A program made the translations under genes and the position numbers. The notes beneath the pieces were generated by a model. That model was not told the origin of the DNA. It made no database searches and saw only the letters and a list, made by a program, of their open reading frames with translations. DNA of 64,000 bases, taken from positions 1,131,501 through 1,195,500 of the forward strand of contig WUJK01000011.1 in the NCBI GenBank assembly GCA_011317545.1, written 5' to 3'. The stretch comes from Coniella vitis (Eukaryota > Ascomycota > Sordariomycetes > Diaporthales > Schizoparmaceae). Below, piece after piece: positions 1-11,241 of the stretch; position 1 is the stretch's first letter; the number at the start of each line of letters is the position of its first letter.

Positions 1-503
1 CTTATCGCTCATCCAGAACGAGGCTGCCGCACCAAAGAAACACCCTCCCTGGAGGATCGAGACGATGTTGCCTGAGAGGTTTGCGTAGGATGCGCTGTTG
101 GGGTCGAGATGGAAGGAGTGTTGGAAGCCTTTCATGGTCAGAATTCCTCCAATGAGGCCAGTGTCCCATCTGCATGTTTGATGAGTGAATAAGTGGTATG
201 TTATGGTGGCTTTGCGCTAACTCTGTCAACAACGGACTGCCTGAGAACTCACCCAAACAGCATGCCCCCGAACGAGGCGACGGCGGTGAGCACATATGCC
301 CGTCTGTGGGCACGTATATCCTCCCATGCGCTCCTCCGCCGAGCAGAGACTGTAATTGAGTGCGCCTCAGACGACATGATCAAGGGCGTTCGCTCGGTCG
401 GGCCGGGTATTTGTGAGCTTGAAGATGAAGCTGTAGACGACAGTGTCGCACCGCCATATTGCGGTTGGGCCGCGGCGGTCCTCATGATATCTCCTCTACT
501 CAT
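1..503 (-). CDS. MFS sugar-type transporter, 5' part (runs off left edge)
   Basis: Likely a plasma-membrane sugar or polyol permease of the major facilitator superfamily. Exons read as complement(253..503) and complement(<1..169). The first ends at a GTGAGT donor, the second starts after a CAG acceptor, and the join restores the codon for Gly. About 140 residues are visible: a Ser/Thr-rich cytoplasmic tail of about 70 residues, then the first membrane helix ending in MLFGWDTGLIGG, the typical helix 1 of fungal hexose/quinate-type MFS carriers, then GCFFGAAASFWMSDK, which fits helix 2. The start is the ATG at 503; a second in-frame ATG six codons on could also serve. The remaining membrane helices and the substrate-binding residues lie outside the window, so the substrate cannot be told. 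Confidence 0.88.
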
Positions 504-1581
504 GGTTCAATCCCACCATCCACTGCGCGCGGGTCAATAATAAACCGGCTTCAGGTTTCGGGTTCGATTCTTGCAGGCCAGGCTACCATCCCACAAGCAC
601 CGAAAAGGAAACAACCCAGCTGCATGAAAGCGCGTATTGTGCTTTCGGTGGTGGCTACCCCGAGAAGAACCGCTCTGACGTTGCTCCCCATCCCTCCCCG
701 CATTGCGCGCAGCGTAACCCCAGAGGCCCAGCCAAAGTGGGTCTGAGTAAGTACATATGCCTGGCGCCCTTGTGGCTGCCATCCAGTGATTGGCGTCCTA
801 TAGCGGGATTGGAAGCCCAGTCTCTCTTGCTGTTGCGCCGTGATCATCCAAGGTTGGCTTCTCAGCGTATTTACATACTTATAGTACTACTATATGGCTT
901 ATTTCAGGCAATGGAAGTTATCACTCTCACATAATCAGTGCCAGCAGCTTCTTTGACTTACTTGGCGACTCAAATTCTCGTCCACGTTGGCGCCTACACA
1001 TACATGGTCGAAAGAATCCAGAAGTGATTTCGCCCAGTCTATGAACTTCGCATTTTGGATGAATTTCTCGTTCGTTGAGGTCTGTAGGCTGTCTTTTCTG
1101 GTGTGATATGACACTGCTGCCGGCAAATCAGCAGGATATGCAAGATTCAATGCGCCTTTCAACACAAGAATATACGTTTTCCATAGGAAAGAAATGCAAT
1201 TGTCTAATCCATCATTCTTATTCGTAGCCGCTTGTGCGTTGCGAATGACAGGCAAAACTGCGTGTGCTGGCAAAGAGTAGCCTCGTCTGTAACACCTACT
1301 CAATTGCTTCGAAACCTGCAAGTCTGAAAGTGAGGTCATTTGCATTCTTGAACCTGAAAAGCTCTCGAGGGTCTCGCAGTCAGACTAAAACACAAATTTC
1401 GTAGGTATTCGTCAATTAGACGCAAGACATTGAATCGTCTCGTGAAACATGCTGTCGCGCTCAAAATATCAATGATTATCGTCGTGAACTGAACCATATC
1501 CTCGCATACAATGGTAATACTGTATGCACAAACGTGCTAACTCCGTCCAACCGTTACGACCAAATTGACGCCTAGGCTCCT
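504..1581. other. Intergenic, 1.1 kb, between MFS and LC8 genes
   Basis: This stretch holds the upstream region of the transporter and the downstream region of the dynein light chain gene. A 136-codon open frame lies on the minus strand at 935-1345 with a fairly natural residue composition, but I find no domain or splice-supported continuation, so it is not called as a gene. No repeat or RNA gene was recognised. Confidence 0.5.
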
Positions 1582-2276
1582 CTATTGCGTCTTGAATAGC
1601 AGGATGGCGCAGTGACCGAGGTAGAAGTAGATGAAGTGCTTCGTTTCTAACATTTCTGTCAGCAGAATTCTCCCGGACAGGATTCCAGTCCGTATACAGC
1701 GAACACAAGTGCGCACTGCGGGCCAGCCATACCGTGTGTGACAAAGCTACCGAAGTTGCGGCCCACGATGCAGTGCCAAGTGGGGCCCTTGCGCTCGTCG
1801 AAGGTCTTCTTGATGTGCTGGGCGATATCCTATGCACCGTCAATCATAAGTCTTATAGCTGTGAGTATGCAGATGCATGTCCTTCGGTCGCAAGGGGGTC
1901 GAGTTTGGGCCAACGGCAGGTCCGGGAACAGGCGCGGTGCGCTTCGACGGTCGTGTAGAGAACCGGGTTGCATTATACCTTCTCGATGGTAAACTTGGCC
2001 ATGGCCTCCTGGGCTGTTTGTGCGACAAGGTCAGCGATCTGTCATCTAGTGCGGTGGTACACGAGAGGTTGGGGGGTGGGGGTTATGTTGTCTTTACTCA
2101 CCAACTTCAATAGCCTCCTGAATCATCTCCTCGGTCTGTATATTGCATATTAGTCGCAGAGCAGCGCGCCTTCGGTTAAGCTAACATCTCACCATGTCTG
2201 CGCTCTTAACCTGAGCCTCCAATTGCTTCTCCCGGGCGCCGGGAGAGGCCGTCTCGCCTTCGACACCCATTGTCAT
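1582..2276 (-). CDS. Dynein light chain LC8 (DYNLL type)
   Basis: Small dimeric hub protein of the dynein motor that also binds many other partners through short linear motifs. Five exons: complement(2193..2276, 2102..2135, 1979..2013, 1733..1829, 1582..1646), 105 codons including stop, giving 104 residues. All four introns have GT/AG ends and the phases join exactly. The hallmark LC8 core is intact: FTIEKDIAQHIKK, then PTWHCIVGRNFGSFVTHE, then TKHFIYFYLGHCAILLFK. The N-terminus is about 15 residues longer than animal LC8 and Gly/Glu-rich. A second ATG at 2270 (two codons on) is an alternative start. Two internal exons are only 34 and 35 bases. It is divergent from MRD1 with a 794-base spacer. 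Confidence 0.97.
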
Positions 2277-3070
2277 GAGTAGGCTCTAGGCAGCACTGTG
2301 TTTGTAAGGCATGATCAGTTCTTGTGAATGATCGGGCTATTAAATGAAGACTTAGAGCATTTGGTGGAAAGGTATTCTTGCAGAAAATAAGAGACGGCGA
2401 CTTTGCGGGTGTGGAATTGTTGGTTTCTCAAATGAAAGAGAAGGAGAGTAAACAAGGTGCAGCATACCTGGGAATTCAGGTCAATAGCTGCAAGGATTAG
2501 ATTGCTTGAGTAAGAGTTAATTGACTGTCGAGTATAGATAGAGGCGACGAGCTTGTATTTCAAGGGGTGGTGGCTTGGGTCAATTCGTCGACAAGTTGGT
2601 GTTTTGGTGATGTAAGTGGTAGTGTTGCTGGAGCAGATTGGCATCTGAAATGGGGAGGGACTCGATTAGCACTTAGCACGATGCTTGGAGGGAGACCCCT
2701 GGACACAAGGCAAGCAGCGGCAGGCAGAATTGCCCGGATGTCTGACTGCCAGACTGCCACCCAGACGCGCCGCGTGGGGCTGACCTGCTCCCGCTTGTGC
2801 ATGGCCAGGGCAACCAATTACAGCTGCCCAGCTTCTAAACAGACCCGCTGAAAATTCTGGCGCAAAATGCCTCCAACATTTTTTTCTGACCAGCCCCCGA
2901 GAATCTTTTCTTTCTTTTCCTTGTTTAACACTCGTGTTCTGCATGCTGCCTCCTGCAGATACTGCACTCTCCCTCGAACTCAATTCTCTTGACACTTCCA
3001 GCCTGTTGCAGCTAACGCGCCAGGAAAACGATTCATTCCTTGCCCTCTATTGACATTGGAAGCTGTAGCC
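2277..3070. promoter_or_regulatory. Divergent promoter region, LC8 / MRD1
   Basis: A spacer of 794 bases between two outward-facing start codons, so it must carry the 5' ends of both transcripts. A pyrimidine-rich tract at about 2881-2935 lies before the MRD1 start, as is common near fungal transcription starts. I see no gene in it. Confidence 0.6.
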
Positions 3071-5849
3071 ATGGAGACGTCGCGCTTGTTCGTCAAGAAC
3101 TTGCCGCCGTCCATCAACGAGGCAGACTTTCGGAAGCACTTTTCCACCGGCGGCCGACAAGTCACAGATGTGAAACTCATCGCTAAGAGGCGGATCGGAT
3201 ATGTTGGGTACAAGACGCCGCAGGAAGCAGCCTTAGCCGTCAAATACTTCAACAAATCCTACATCCGCATGTCCAAGATTTTCGTCGAGCCCGCCCGCCC
3301 GATAACAGATTCGGTTGCGCCCGTCGCAGCGAAATCAAGACATGTCGCCAACAAGCTCCCCACCCCTGAACCCGAGCACAACAAGCAAGAGAAAGATAAT
3401 GAAGCCAACAGCAAGAAAAGAAAAAGAGAGGAGCCAGATCCCTCAGACCCCAAGCTGAAGGAGTATCTCAACGTAATGCGTCCCGGGCAGACGAATGCCA
3501 GCAAGCTGGAAGGCATCATAGGGCAACCAGTAGCGGAATCCGACACTGCCGTGCCAGTCATTCCTCTGGAAGCCGAGAGCGACGATGAGTACGAAGAAAT
3601 ACCCGCGCATAAGTCAAAACGCTCAAAAGATGATGCTGTACACATTGTTCCTTCCGCTCAACCCACAGATGGCTTGCCCCCGGATGTGCCACAACCAGCA
3701 GCTGAAGACAGCATCAATGGACCTCAACTAGCTGATGCAACCGACGACGATTGGATGCGGTCACGCACAAACAGATTGCTCGACTTGATCGATGCCAATG
3801 ACCCTGCAGCTCTGGCTTCCGTTGCTCCCGCGCCAAGTCGCCAGCCCGCCGAGGTGGCTGCCCCGAGACCCTTAGAAGACGTTCAGGTGACTGACGCTGT
3901 TGGGGAGTCGGCGGATTCGCTTCGTACGTTGACTGTCGATCAGGCGGATGAGGACAGCGCAGTGGACCAAACCCGGCGCACGGCGAGGCTCTTTGTTCGG
4001 AATCTTCCTTTCAAGGCGACGGAAGCTGAGCTGAGAGACCACTTTGCCAAATATGGTGTAGTAGAAGAGGTAAGCTTGCCCTCCACTATTTATTTAAAAT
4101 GCACCAAACTTTTTTTTTCTCCCCCAGTGTGATGAACCCCAGATAGGGACAACTTATGCTTAAAGCATTTGATGAGACCCCGGGTCGAGTATTTTAGTAG
4201 ATGCTTCGCTCTTCTGACCATGGGATCCAATTCTCCACAATTTATTCGATAATTAGTGTCAAAGTTCATGTGCTAATTTTCAATTAGGTGCACGTTCCTG
4301 TCTCTGCCTCTGGCCAAGGTAAGGGATTTGCCCATGTTTCCTTTGCGAGCCCGGACTCGGCCGTTGCTGCTCTGCAAGACGGAGACGGCAAGCCTTTTCA
4401 GGGCCGCATCCTCCACGTCATCCCTGGACAGCCCAAGAAGGATAACCAGTTGGATGAATTTGCCATTTCCCAATTGCCCCTCAAGAAGCAGAATCTTCTA
4501 CGCAAAAAGGCACAAGCCACTACAAGCACTTTCAACTGGAATTCGCTGTACATGAACCAGGATGCTGTGCTTGCGTCGACGGCCGACCGCCTGGGCGTGT
4601 CCAAGTCTGAATTGCTCGATCCCACGTCCACCGACGCTGCCGTGAAACAGGCCGTAGCCGAGACACAAATCATTACGGACACCAAGACTTATTTTGCCGC
4701 CCATGGCGTAAACCTTGATGCTTTCAAGTCCCAGAAAAAGGGAGATGTGGCCATCCTGGTCAAAAACTTTCCCTACGGCACTACTCTTGAAGAACTGCGG
4801 AAGCTATTCGAGGAAGCCGCCGGTGGTAATGTTCTTCAGGTCCTCATGCCACCTAGTAAAACCATTGCCATCGTACAGTTTTCACAGTCTGTGGCTTGCC
4901 GGACTGCTTTTGCAAAGATGGCCTACAGACGCCTTGGATCATCAATTCTCTTTCTTGAGAAGGCTCCCGCTGATTTGTTCCTGGACAATGCTCCTGTTAT
5001 TCAACCCCAGAGTGATGGCCCAGCAGCTGTGCAAAAGGTGTCTGCTACTGATCTTCTAGAACATGAGGACGACGAGGATGCTGGTAATACCGGATCTTTA
5101 TATGTCAGGAACCTCAATTTCGACACAACTACAGCACAATTGGCTGAGGCATTCAATTCTATGGACGGCTTCGTGAGCGCACAAGTGAAGACCAAACTGG
5201 ATCCCAAAAAGCCGGGCCAGGTGCTGAGCATGGGTTTTGGGTTTGTTCACTTTCGCTCCAAGGCGCAAGCCGAGGCTGCTCTCAAGGTCATGGACGGTTA
5301 TGTTCTTGATGGCCACACTCTGGGGGTTAAAGTCTCGCACAGGGGTCTGGATGCCGCTGAGGAGAGGCGCCGGGAGGACAAGGCCAAGAAAGGCGCAAGA
5401 ACCAAGATTGTCATCAAGAACCTTGCCTTTGAGGCTTCCAAGAATGATCTTCGGCGATTACTCGGGACTTACGGCAAGCTTCGAGTCGTCCGCATTCCAA
5501 AGAAATTCGGCAGCTCCTCGTATGTCTCCCCTCCAACGCGCCGTCATTCCTTCTTCATGTTTTTGCTTGTACTAACGACAAACATTACAGACGCGGTTTC
5601 GCGTTTGCTGAGTTTGAGTCGCCGCGGGATGCCGAGAACTGCATCAAGTCTCTCAAGGATACTCATTTGCTTGGCCGTCGGCTCGTGCTGGACTATGCAG
5701 AAGCCGAAGCTGTGGATGCTGAAGAACAAATTGCCAAGATGCAGAAGAAGATCGGGGGTCAGGTCAACAAAGTGGCAGTCCAGAAGCTCACTGGAAAGGG
5801 CGCCAGGCAACGGTTTGAGATTGGGGAGGACAATGAAGACGATGCATAA
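3071..5849 (+). CDS. MRD1: Multiple RNA-binding domain protein 1 (pre-rRNA processing)
   Basis: Nucleolar protein of the small-subunit processome, needed for early pre-rRNA cleavages of the 18S precursor. Exons join(3071..4069, 4288..5519, 5591..5849), 829 residues, the usual length of fungal Mrd1. Five RRM domains are visible: about residues 4-75 (RLFVKNLPP), 305-385 (RLFVRNLPF, RNP1 KGFAHVSF), 487-560 (AILVKNFPY), 602-685 (SLYVRNLNF, RNP1 GFGFVHF) and 705-785 (KIVIKNLAF, RNP1 RGFAFAEF). An acidic, Lys-rich linker separates RRM1 and RRM2. Intron 1 (218 bases, long for this window) splits RRM2; intron 2 (71 bases) splits RRM5. An upstream in-frame open stretch begins at 3050, but METSRLFV at 3071 has the better start context and begins right at RRM1. 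Confidence 0.97.
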
Positions 5850-6948
5850 GCACAAGACTAAAGTTTTGCTTCCTCACACTTGGTGGACCACGGGTCTTCT
5901 GCCCCAATCCTCTTGGGAAAATAGAGACCTAGAGTTCCAAATATCACAGAATACCCCCGGTACTTGTGTGCGGTAGTGACTCGATCGATGTCTTGCACGC
6001 CCAGGAACACTATCCCTTGCTCAAGCCGCCTACCACTGGGAGACACCTCCCCACTAACAAACCATTGGCCAAGGCCCCTGTGCCTCGTCTCCCTCTTGAT
6101 TCCCCTGGCTTGGACGATGATGTCTGTTGCTAATCTTGCTAGCATGCCTAACACGTCGACACCCCGGCTACTCTACCGAGCCTCATCAGGCCCTGACGCC
6201 AACCCGCCGTTCCCCCCTGCGTTCCTCAGGACAGGTCGCATATTCTTCACTGGCAGATCTCACCTGCAGTACCGAGACCGGTGGCGTCTTCTAGATTTGG
6301 CTTGCTGCCCTGCCCTGGGCTCTGCATTACCTGATGAGGACAAGTCCCGCGGTAGCCTTGCCTACCCCAGAAGGGAGTGAGCAGAGTGCGCCTGGTCGAC
6401 AAGCAAGGACTGGTGTGTTACCGGGCCTGGGCAACGCTATTATTGTCCCTCTTTCTAGATTGGGATTGTATCATCAGCCCTCTCCTCTCCCTATGGCAAG
6501 CAGGCAAATGACGGGAGAGACCCGTCCGACGAAGCTGGGGGAGACGCATCCTCCACATACTATGGGGGGAGCCTGTTTCTGTTTCTGGCGTGAAAAGGGT
6601 ATTCCATACTAATTGACTCTCCTTTCCTTTCCTTCTTTCGCCACAAGACTCGATCAAGCAAAAACGGAAAAATACAGAGCCCACACCCGACATTCTTTCC
6701 ATTTCCTATTGTCATTCCTTCTCTTTTTTCACTTCTCTTCTTTTGGTCCTTCACGTTCCTTGCGTGGAGAAAGCATTTGTGGCATCTACCCGTATCACAG
6801 CAACAACTGGATTATTCTTGTTTCCCAAGCATCCAGGACCTCGATGTTTTGAATTCCTGAGAAGACATTTCGAGTGTGGATTTGGGCTGAACAAACGTGG
6901 TGAGGCATCCACTCGCCAACGGAAGGACCCATCTGTCTTGTTTACGTT
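5850..6948. promoter_or_regulatory. MRD1 3' region and upstream region of abaA
   Basis: A non-coding spacer of 1.1 kb. Its last third is rich in C/T tracts (about 6613-6640 and 6690-6750), which suits a fungal promoter and transcribed leader. Two CATTCY sequences, the known AbaA target core, lie at 6691-6696 and 6713-6718, about 230-260 bases before the abaA start. No gene is seen. Confidence 0.5.
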
Positions 6949-9900
6949 ATGGATCCTCGATGCCCCATCCTGCCTTCCCAGTCTTACTCGTCGCCGTCTG
7001 CTCCTCATCCTCTCTCTCTGGTGGCCGAGTACACGGCCGGCCTGGCACCATACGACACAGGAACTCCCATTACTCCCACCACGAGTTGTCTGCGCGAGGG
7101 TACGGCAGGTCACGGTAATAGCAGACAGCCTCTCTCTGAATCGACAGGCAATGCCCAACATCTACAGCAGCCGCAACAACAGCACCATCAGATTCCCTCG
7201 CACTATCCAGCAGGACAGTATCCCCTGCCATCGCTCCAGCCGACCTCACGGTCGTCCACGCCTTCTCTCAATGGCGTGCCACCACCAGCAGCAGGAGGAG
7301 GAGGGCCTCTTGCACCGCCTGTCTTGGGGTCCAACATCTCCCACCAAGGTGCCATGGAAAATAGCGGAGGAGGATCAGTGGCCGGGTCAGCAGCAGGGGT
7401 ATCATCGACGCCCTCGCTAAGGCTACGGCGGTATCATGAGCTTTTGCAGAAGCGGAATCGAAACCCCATCTACGATTGTCCTGAGTTTGCCCAATACCGG
7501 CTCAAGCAGAAGGATAAGGATCGGCAAGTGTGGCCAGATGTGTTGGAGAATGCATTTCTAGATGGTAAGTACGATTCGCTTTCAGCCCCGACATCTTCTT
7601 TTGCGTGGTTCTTGTGGTCGTTTGATCCTCGGGGCAATCAATCATGGAGCAGCAAGTGCTGTCAGGGGGCTTATTCGAGACTCTCCCTTTGTACTCTTGT
7701 GTACTGCACTCTGAAAATGAAAGAAGGAAGAAAGCAGCAGCCATTAGGAACAGAAAGGACGGAAGATAAATCTGTATTATGGCTGTCGGGAACAAGAAAC
7801 AAGGGGCAAAAGATCCAAAACACACATCGAAACTAACCATGGTATCACGCAACCATAATAGCTCTCCTGCTCATTCTCCATATGGGTCGCCGCAAGTTCT
7901 ACATGGGCGGCAAGCAGCACGGCCGCAACATGATCATTTCCGAGTATATATGGCTTCGCTGGGTGGCCACGCTGCCGCCGGGCTCAAACCCAAACAAAAT
8001 CTGCGAGGTCAAGGGCAAGGACGGCCGGCTCCTCAACTTGCCAGACGAGCATCCGGACAAGTATCACGAAATGTATCGCAAACGGAAGCAAGTGTCGAGC
8101 CATATTCAGGTGCTCAAGGGCTTCTTTCGCTTGAACTGGGCTTGTGAGTGGATTTTCCTCTGTCTTTTTCCTCTTGATCCGTGTTAGCTTGCAAGCCAGG
8201 CGAACACGCGACGGCTGTAAGCCTGGGCTTTTGAGTATGATCCAGGTGACAGATGTTGGATAAGCACGGAACTGACATAGTATCTTGCAGACAACTTTCT
8301 CTTCTCCAAAGGCAAAGAAGAAGGGTCCAAGGACAAGAACAAGCAGCCGGCACCCAACAGATGGTACAAGGAAAACACGGACCAGCGCTCTTTCAAGGGC
8401 GACCCGGTGCTGACGGCACTGGAGCGCAAGCAACTGCCGACAGTGCGGCCCAACTACGAGTACTTTCGCCAGCTGCTCGCCATGGATACCAAGGTCCAGG
8501 TCCGCCCGTCAACATGCTGGGTTTATGTCGCCAACCCGATGCTGCAGGACAAGCCTGCAGCATCATCCATGTCTGGCCATCATAGCAAAGACAGTCTCGG
8601 AAAGCTTGATGATGGAGGAGGCAGCGGCAGCAATAACAACAACAACAACAATAGCAGTGTGTACAGTACCGCCAACCCCAACGGAGCAAACACAACCATC
8701 AACACCTACCATGCCCGCAAAGGCCTCCTCTTCCGCGAAGACTTTCCACATCGCTATGCCTTCAACAACCCAAGCTCAGGTGAAGAATCTCCCTGGACGC
8801 CTCGCGAGCGTGAGATCCGTAACATTCGTCGTAATTTCCTCCACGAGTACGCCTGGCCGCTGAAACAAACTGAGTCGTCGTCTGTACGCGAGGTACTCGA
8901 CGAGTGGGAAAGCGAACACCCGGAGCTGTACAAGATGCTGCGTGGCGTCATGGAGCAGCACGACTTGCAAAACGCCCACGCGCTGCCTGCTTCCCAGCTA
9001 TGCGACATTATCCACGTCGACGTCACGTTTGATGTGCATCGCGTACACTGTCTGCCCGAAGGCACGACCTTTGAGTGGCCCTTCAAAATCAGCGTTGCGC
9101 AGCCGGGACTTGTCGACCACGACTGGCGTGTACGCACTTGGCTGGAGCGCCCCGTCGAGCTGGCGCGAAGCAACAGCGCAGGCAGCAAAGCAGAGGTGGG
9201 CCGCGGCGAAGGGCTCGTGCGGACCAAGCACGAAAAGGCTATGCTCAACGAGATCTCGCATACACGCGTGTGCAGCGGCAGTGGCGATGACAATTTACCC
9301 TGCGAGTGCCGCAACAACCGTCCCAAGAGCAGCGTCTGGCTGGTGCCTGTCCCGGCCAACACATGGGCCGAGTCGTTGATGTTGTGTGCGCAGTTTCCGC
9401 GATACCTCGTGCCCAAGAAGCGCAACGGGTCGCACCGCTCTAAAAAGGAGGATGAGATGCCCGAGTCGGATACGGTCACTCAGATGGACTTGATGCGTGG
9501 GACAGCCATGTTCCAGGAGCTGTGGTCCAGCGCGCCCGTATCTTCGGGAGCCATGGACCATCATCATCATCATCACCACGGACAACAGCAGGCGACGTGG
9601 ACACGCAGAGCGGTGATCCTATGGACCTTTAACACAATTCACTTCTTCGACAAGGACAATAACCTCTGCGAGACACCGGCTGGCACTCAGTGGCGCTTCT
9701 TATCGGCTGTCGATCCGCTCTCTGCTGTGCATCAATCGAGGATGCTGCTTCAGGGAAACGCTACCGTTGGTCACAATACGCCAGCTGGAGGCACAGCTAC
9801 TTCTGACCGAGGAGGTATCATGTCCCCAACGCCGTCTTACCAGCAACTTCTCAACAGCCATATGACGGACAGCATGAACGCTGCGGTATGGGGCATGCAA

Positions 9901-11241
9901 GCTGCGGGGGGTGGTGGTGGTGGTGGTGGCGGCGGCGCAGCTCACTCTGCGCCTACTTCTTTACCTGTCTCGCCGCTAGTATCATCCTATGGTCCTTCGC
10001 CGCTGCATGTTCACGGCACATTTGCCAATGGCCTAGTAACGCCGCCTGCTTCGGCCACGCTGCCTTCCACATACACCTTTGAAGGAGCCCCCAGCCTATT
10101 GCACCCGCAGGGTGGTGGCAGCGGTCTAGGTAACGAGCACTTAAGTTACCTACCCGTGTCATCGGTTGATTCCAGTAATACCAAGCAACACAATTTTGTG
10201 GGCGACGGTTTGTATGGAAATTCTTACATGGCCACCACAACGGCCGCACACGGCTCCTTCTACGAAGAAGGCGATGATAATGAGAGCGACACAACACTCC
10301 CTGGCGGTGAGGCCACGGTTACGGCAACAGCCACAACAGACCTCACTGGCTTCAGTGCCCATCAGTGGGCAGGACTCACGGATAGCGGCAGTAATGCGGT
10401 GGGCAACGGAGGTGTATCCCTTGACTGGGACAATCACGCGCTGCACAGCTTATCGATGGTAGCTGCTGAAGAAATGGCTGCTGCTGGAGATGGCGGCGGT
10501 GGTGGTGGTGGTGGTGGTGGCGGTGGTGACGGTGGTGTGGATGGAGATACAGCAGGGGGATATATTGATGATAATGTGGTGCAGCAACATTCATCGTACG
10601 ACCCCTTTGCGCAACTGCGCGCCGAAGAAAGAGAGCGTCGCACTGCAACGCAAAGCCCAGATGAAGTCGATTACACGAGACACTACTTGCACCATGCTGC
10701 TGCTATGCATACACCTCATCATCATCATCATCATCATCGTCATCACAATCGCCAACAACCAAGTCATTCTTCTATATCAGAGAGCTTAGCAGACCACTAT
10801 GTGGGTGGTGTAGGAAGGCATCATCACCATAACACCCACACGGGTGACGCATGTCAAGATTATCGCAATGACCATTCTACAGCTGTCCACCATCATCTCA
10901 GCCAGGTAACGGGGAGCTGGGGCGACCCCCTAGGCCAAATGCATCAGCACCAACACCAGTCCCACTACCAGCACAGCGCCAACAGGCTGGCGACTATGGC
11001 AGATAACAGAGGCACGCAATTGCAGGACTATGACGTAGCGTCGAATATGAGGACACTGCTCGGCCGAAAGCGACGGCGCGAGGACGACGACGATGGTAAC
11101 ACTAGGTATGCTCTCGGCGCTACGTCGAGTGTCTACGGTCACCGAGATGATGGCAGGTATGCTGCTGCGACGGTCTCAACGACAACGGCCGCGACGACGC
11201 CTATTATGGATCGTCAGGCTGCTGAGCATACTTGGGGTTGA
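6949..11241 (+). CDS. abaA: TEA/ATTS-domain transcription factor, AbaA type
   Basis: Nuclear DNA-binding regulator that in Aspergillus drives phialide maturation during conidiation, between BrlA and WetA. Exons join(6949..7564, 7862..8143, 8291..11241), 1282 residues, well above the roughly 800 of A. nidulans AbaA. The TEA domain spans about residues 190-305: DRQVWPDVLENAFLD, then GRRKFYMGGKQHGRNMIISE, then RKRKQVSSHIQVLKGFF. Intron 1 falls just inside the TEA domain and intron 2 just after it. The loop before the recognition helix holds about 20 extra residues compared with the AbaA sequences I remember. The C-terminal two thirds is low complexity (runs of Asn, Gly and His) with a conserved-looking block near residues 330-500 and a basic GRKRRRED patch close to the end. 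A Tec1-like assignment is the alternative, but the GRRKF...KQHGRN signature favours AbaA. Confidence 0.87.
9556..10740 (+). repeat. Trinucleotide runs inside abaA (His and Gly tracts)
   Basis: Coding microsatellites in frame: CAT/CAC at about 9559-9580 and 10718-10737 (polyHis), and GGT/GGC at about 9907-9936 and 10492-10530 (polyGly). They keep the reading frame and translate to homopolymer tracts in the disordered part of the protein, so they are likely length-variable between strains. Confidence 0.85.

Noticed and set aside
549..595. GGGTTCGATTC resembling a tRNA T-arm
   Set aside because: The flanking bases do not form the 5-bp T stem, and no D arm, anticodon arm or acceptor stem can be paired.
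935..1345. 136-codon minus-strand open frame
   Set aside because: Residue composition is fairly natural, but there is no domain, no start context and no splice partner that I can support.
4288..5976. Single open frame running past the MRD1 5519 donor
   Set aside because: After the donor at 5520 the frame leaves RRM5 and gives nonsense; splicing to 5591 restores RGFAFAEF and the family C-terminus.
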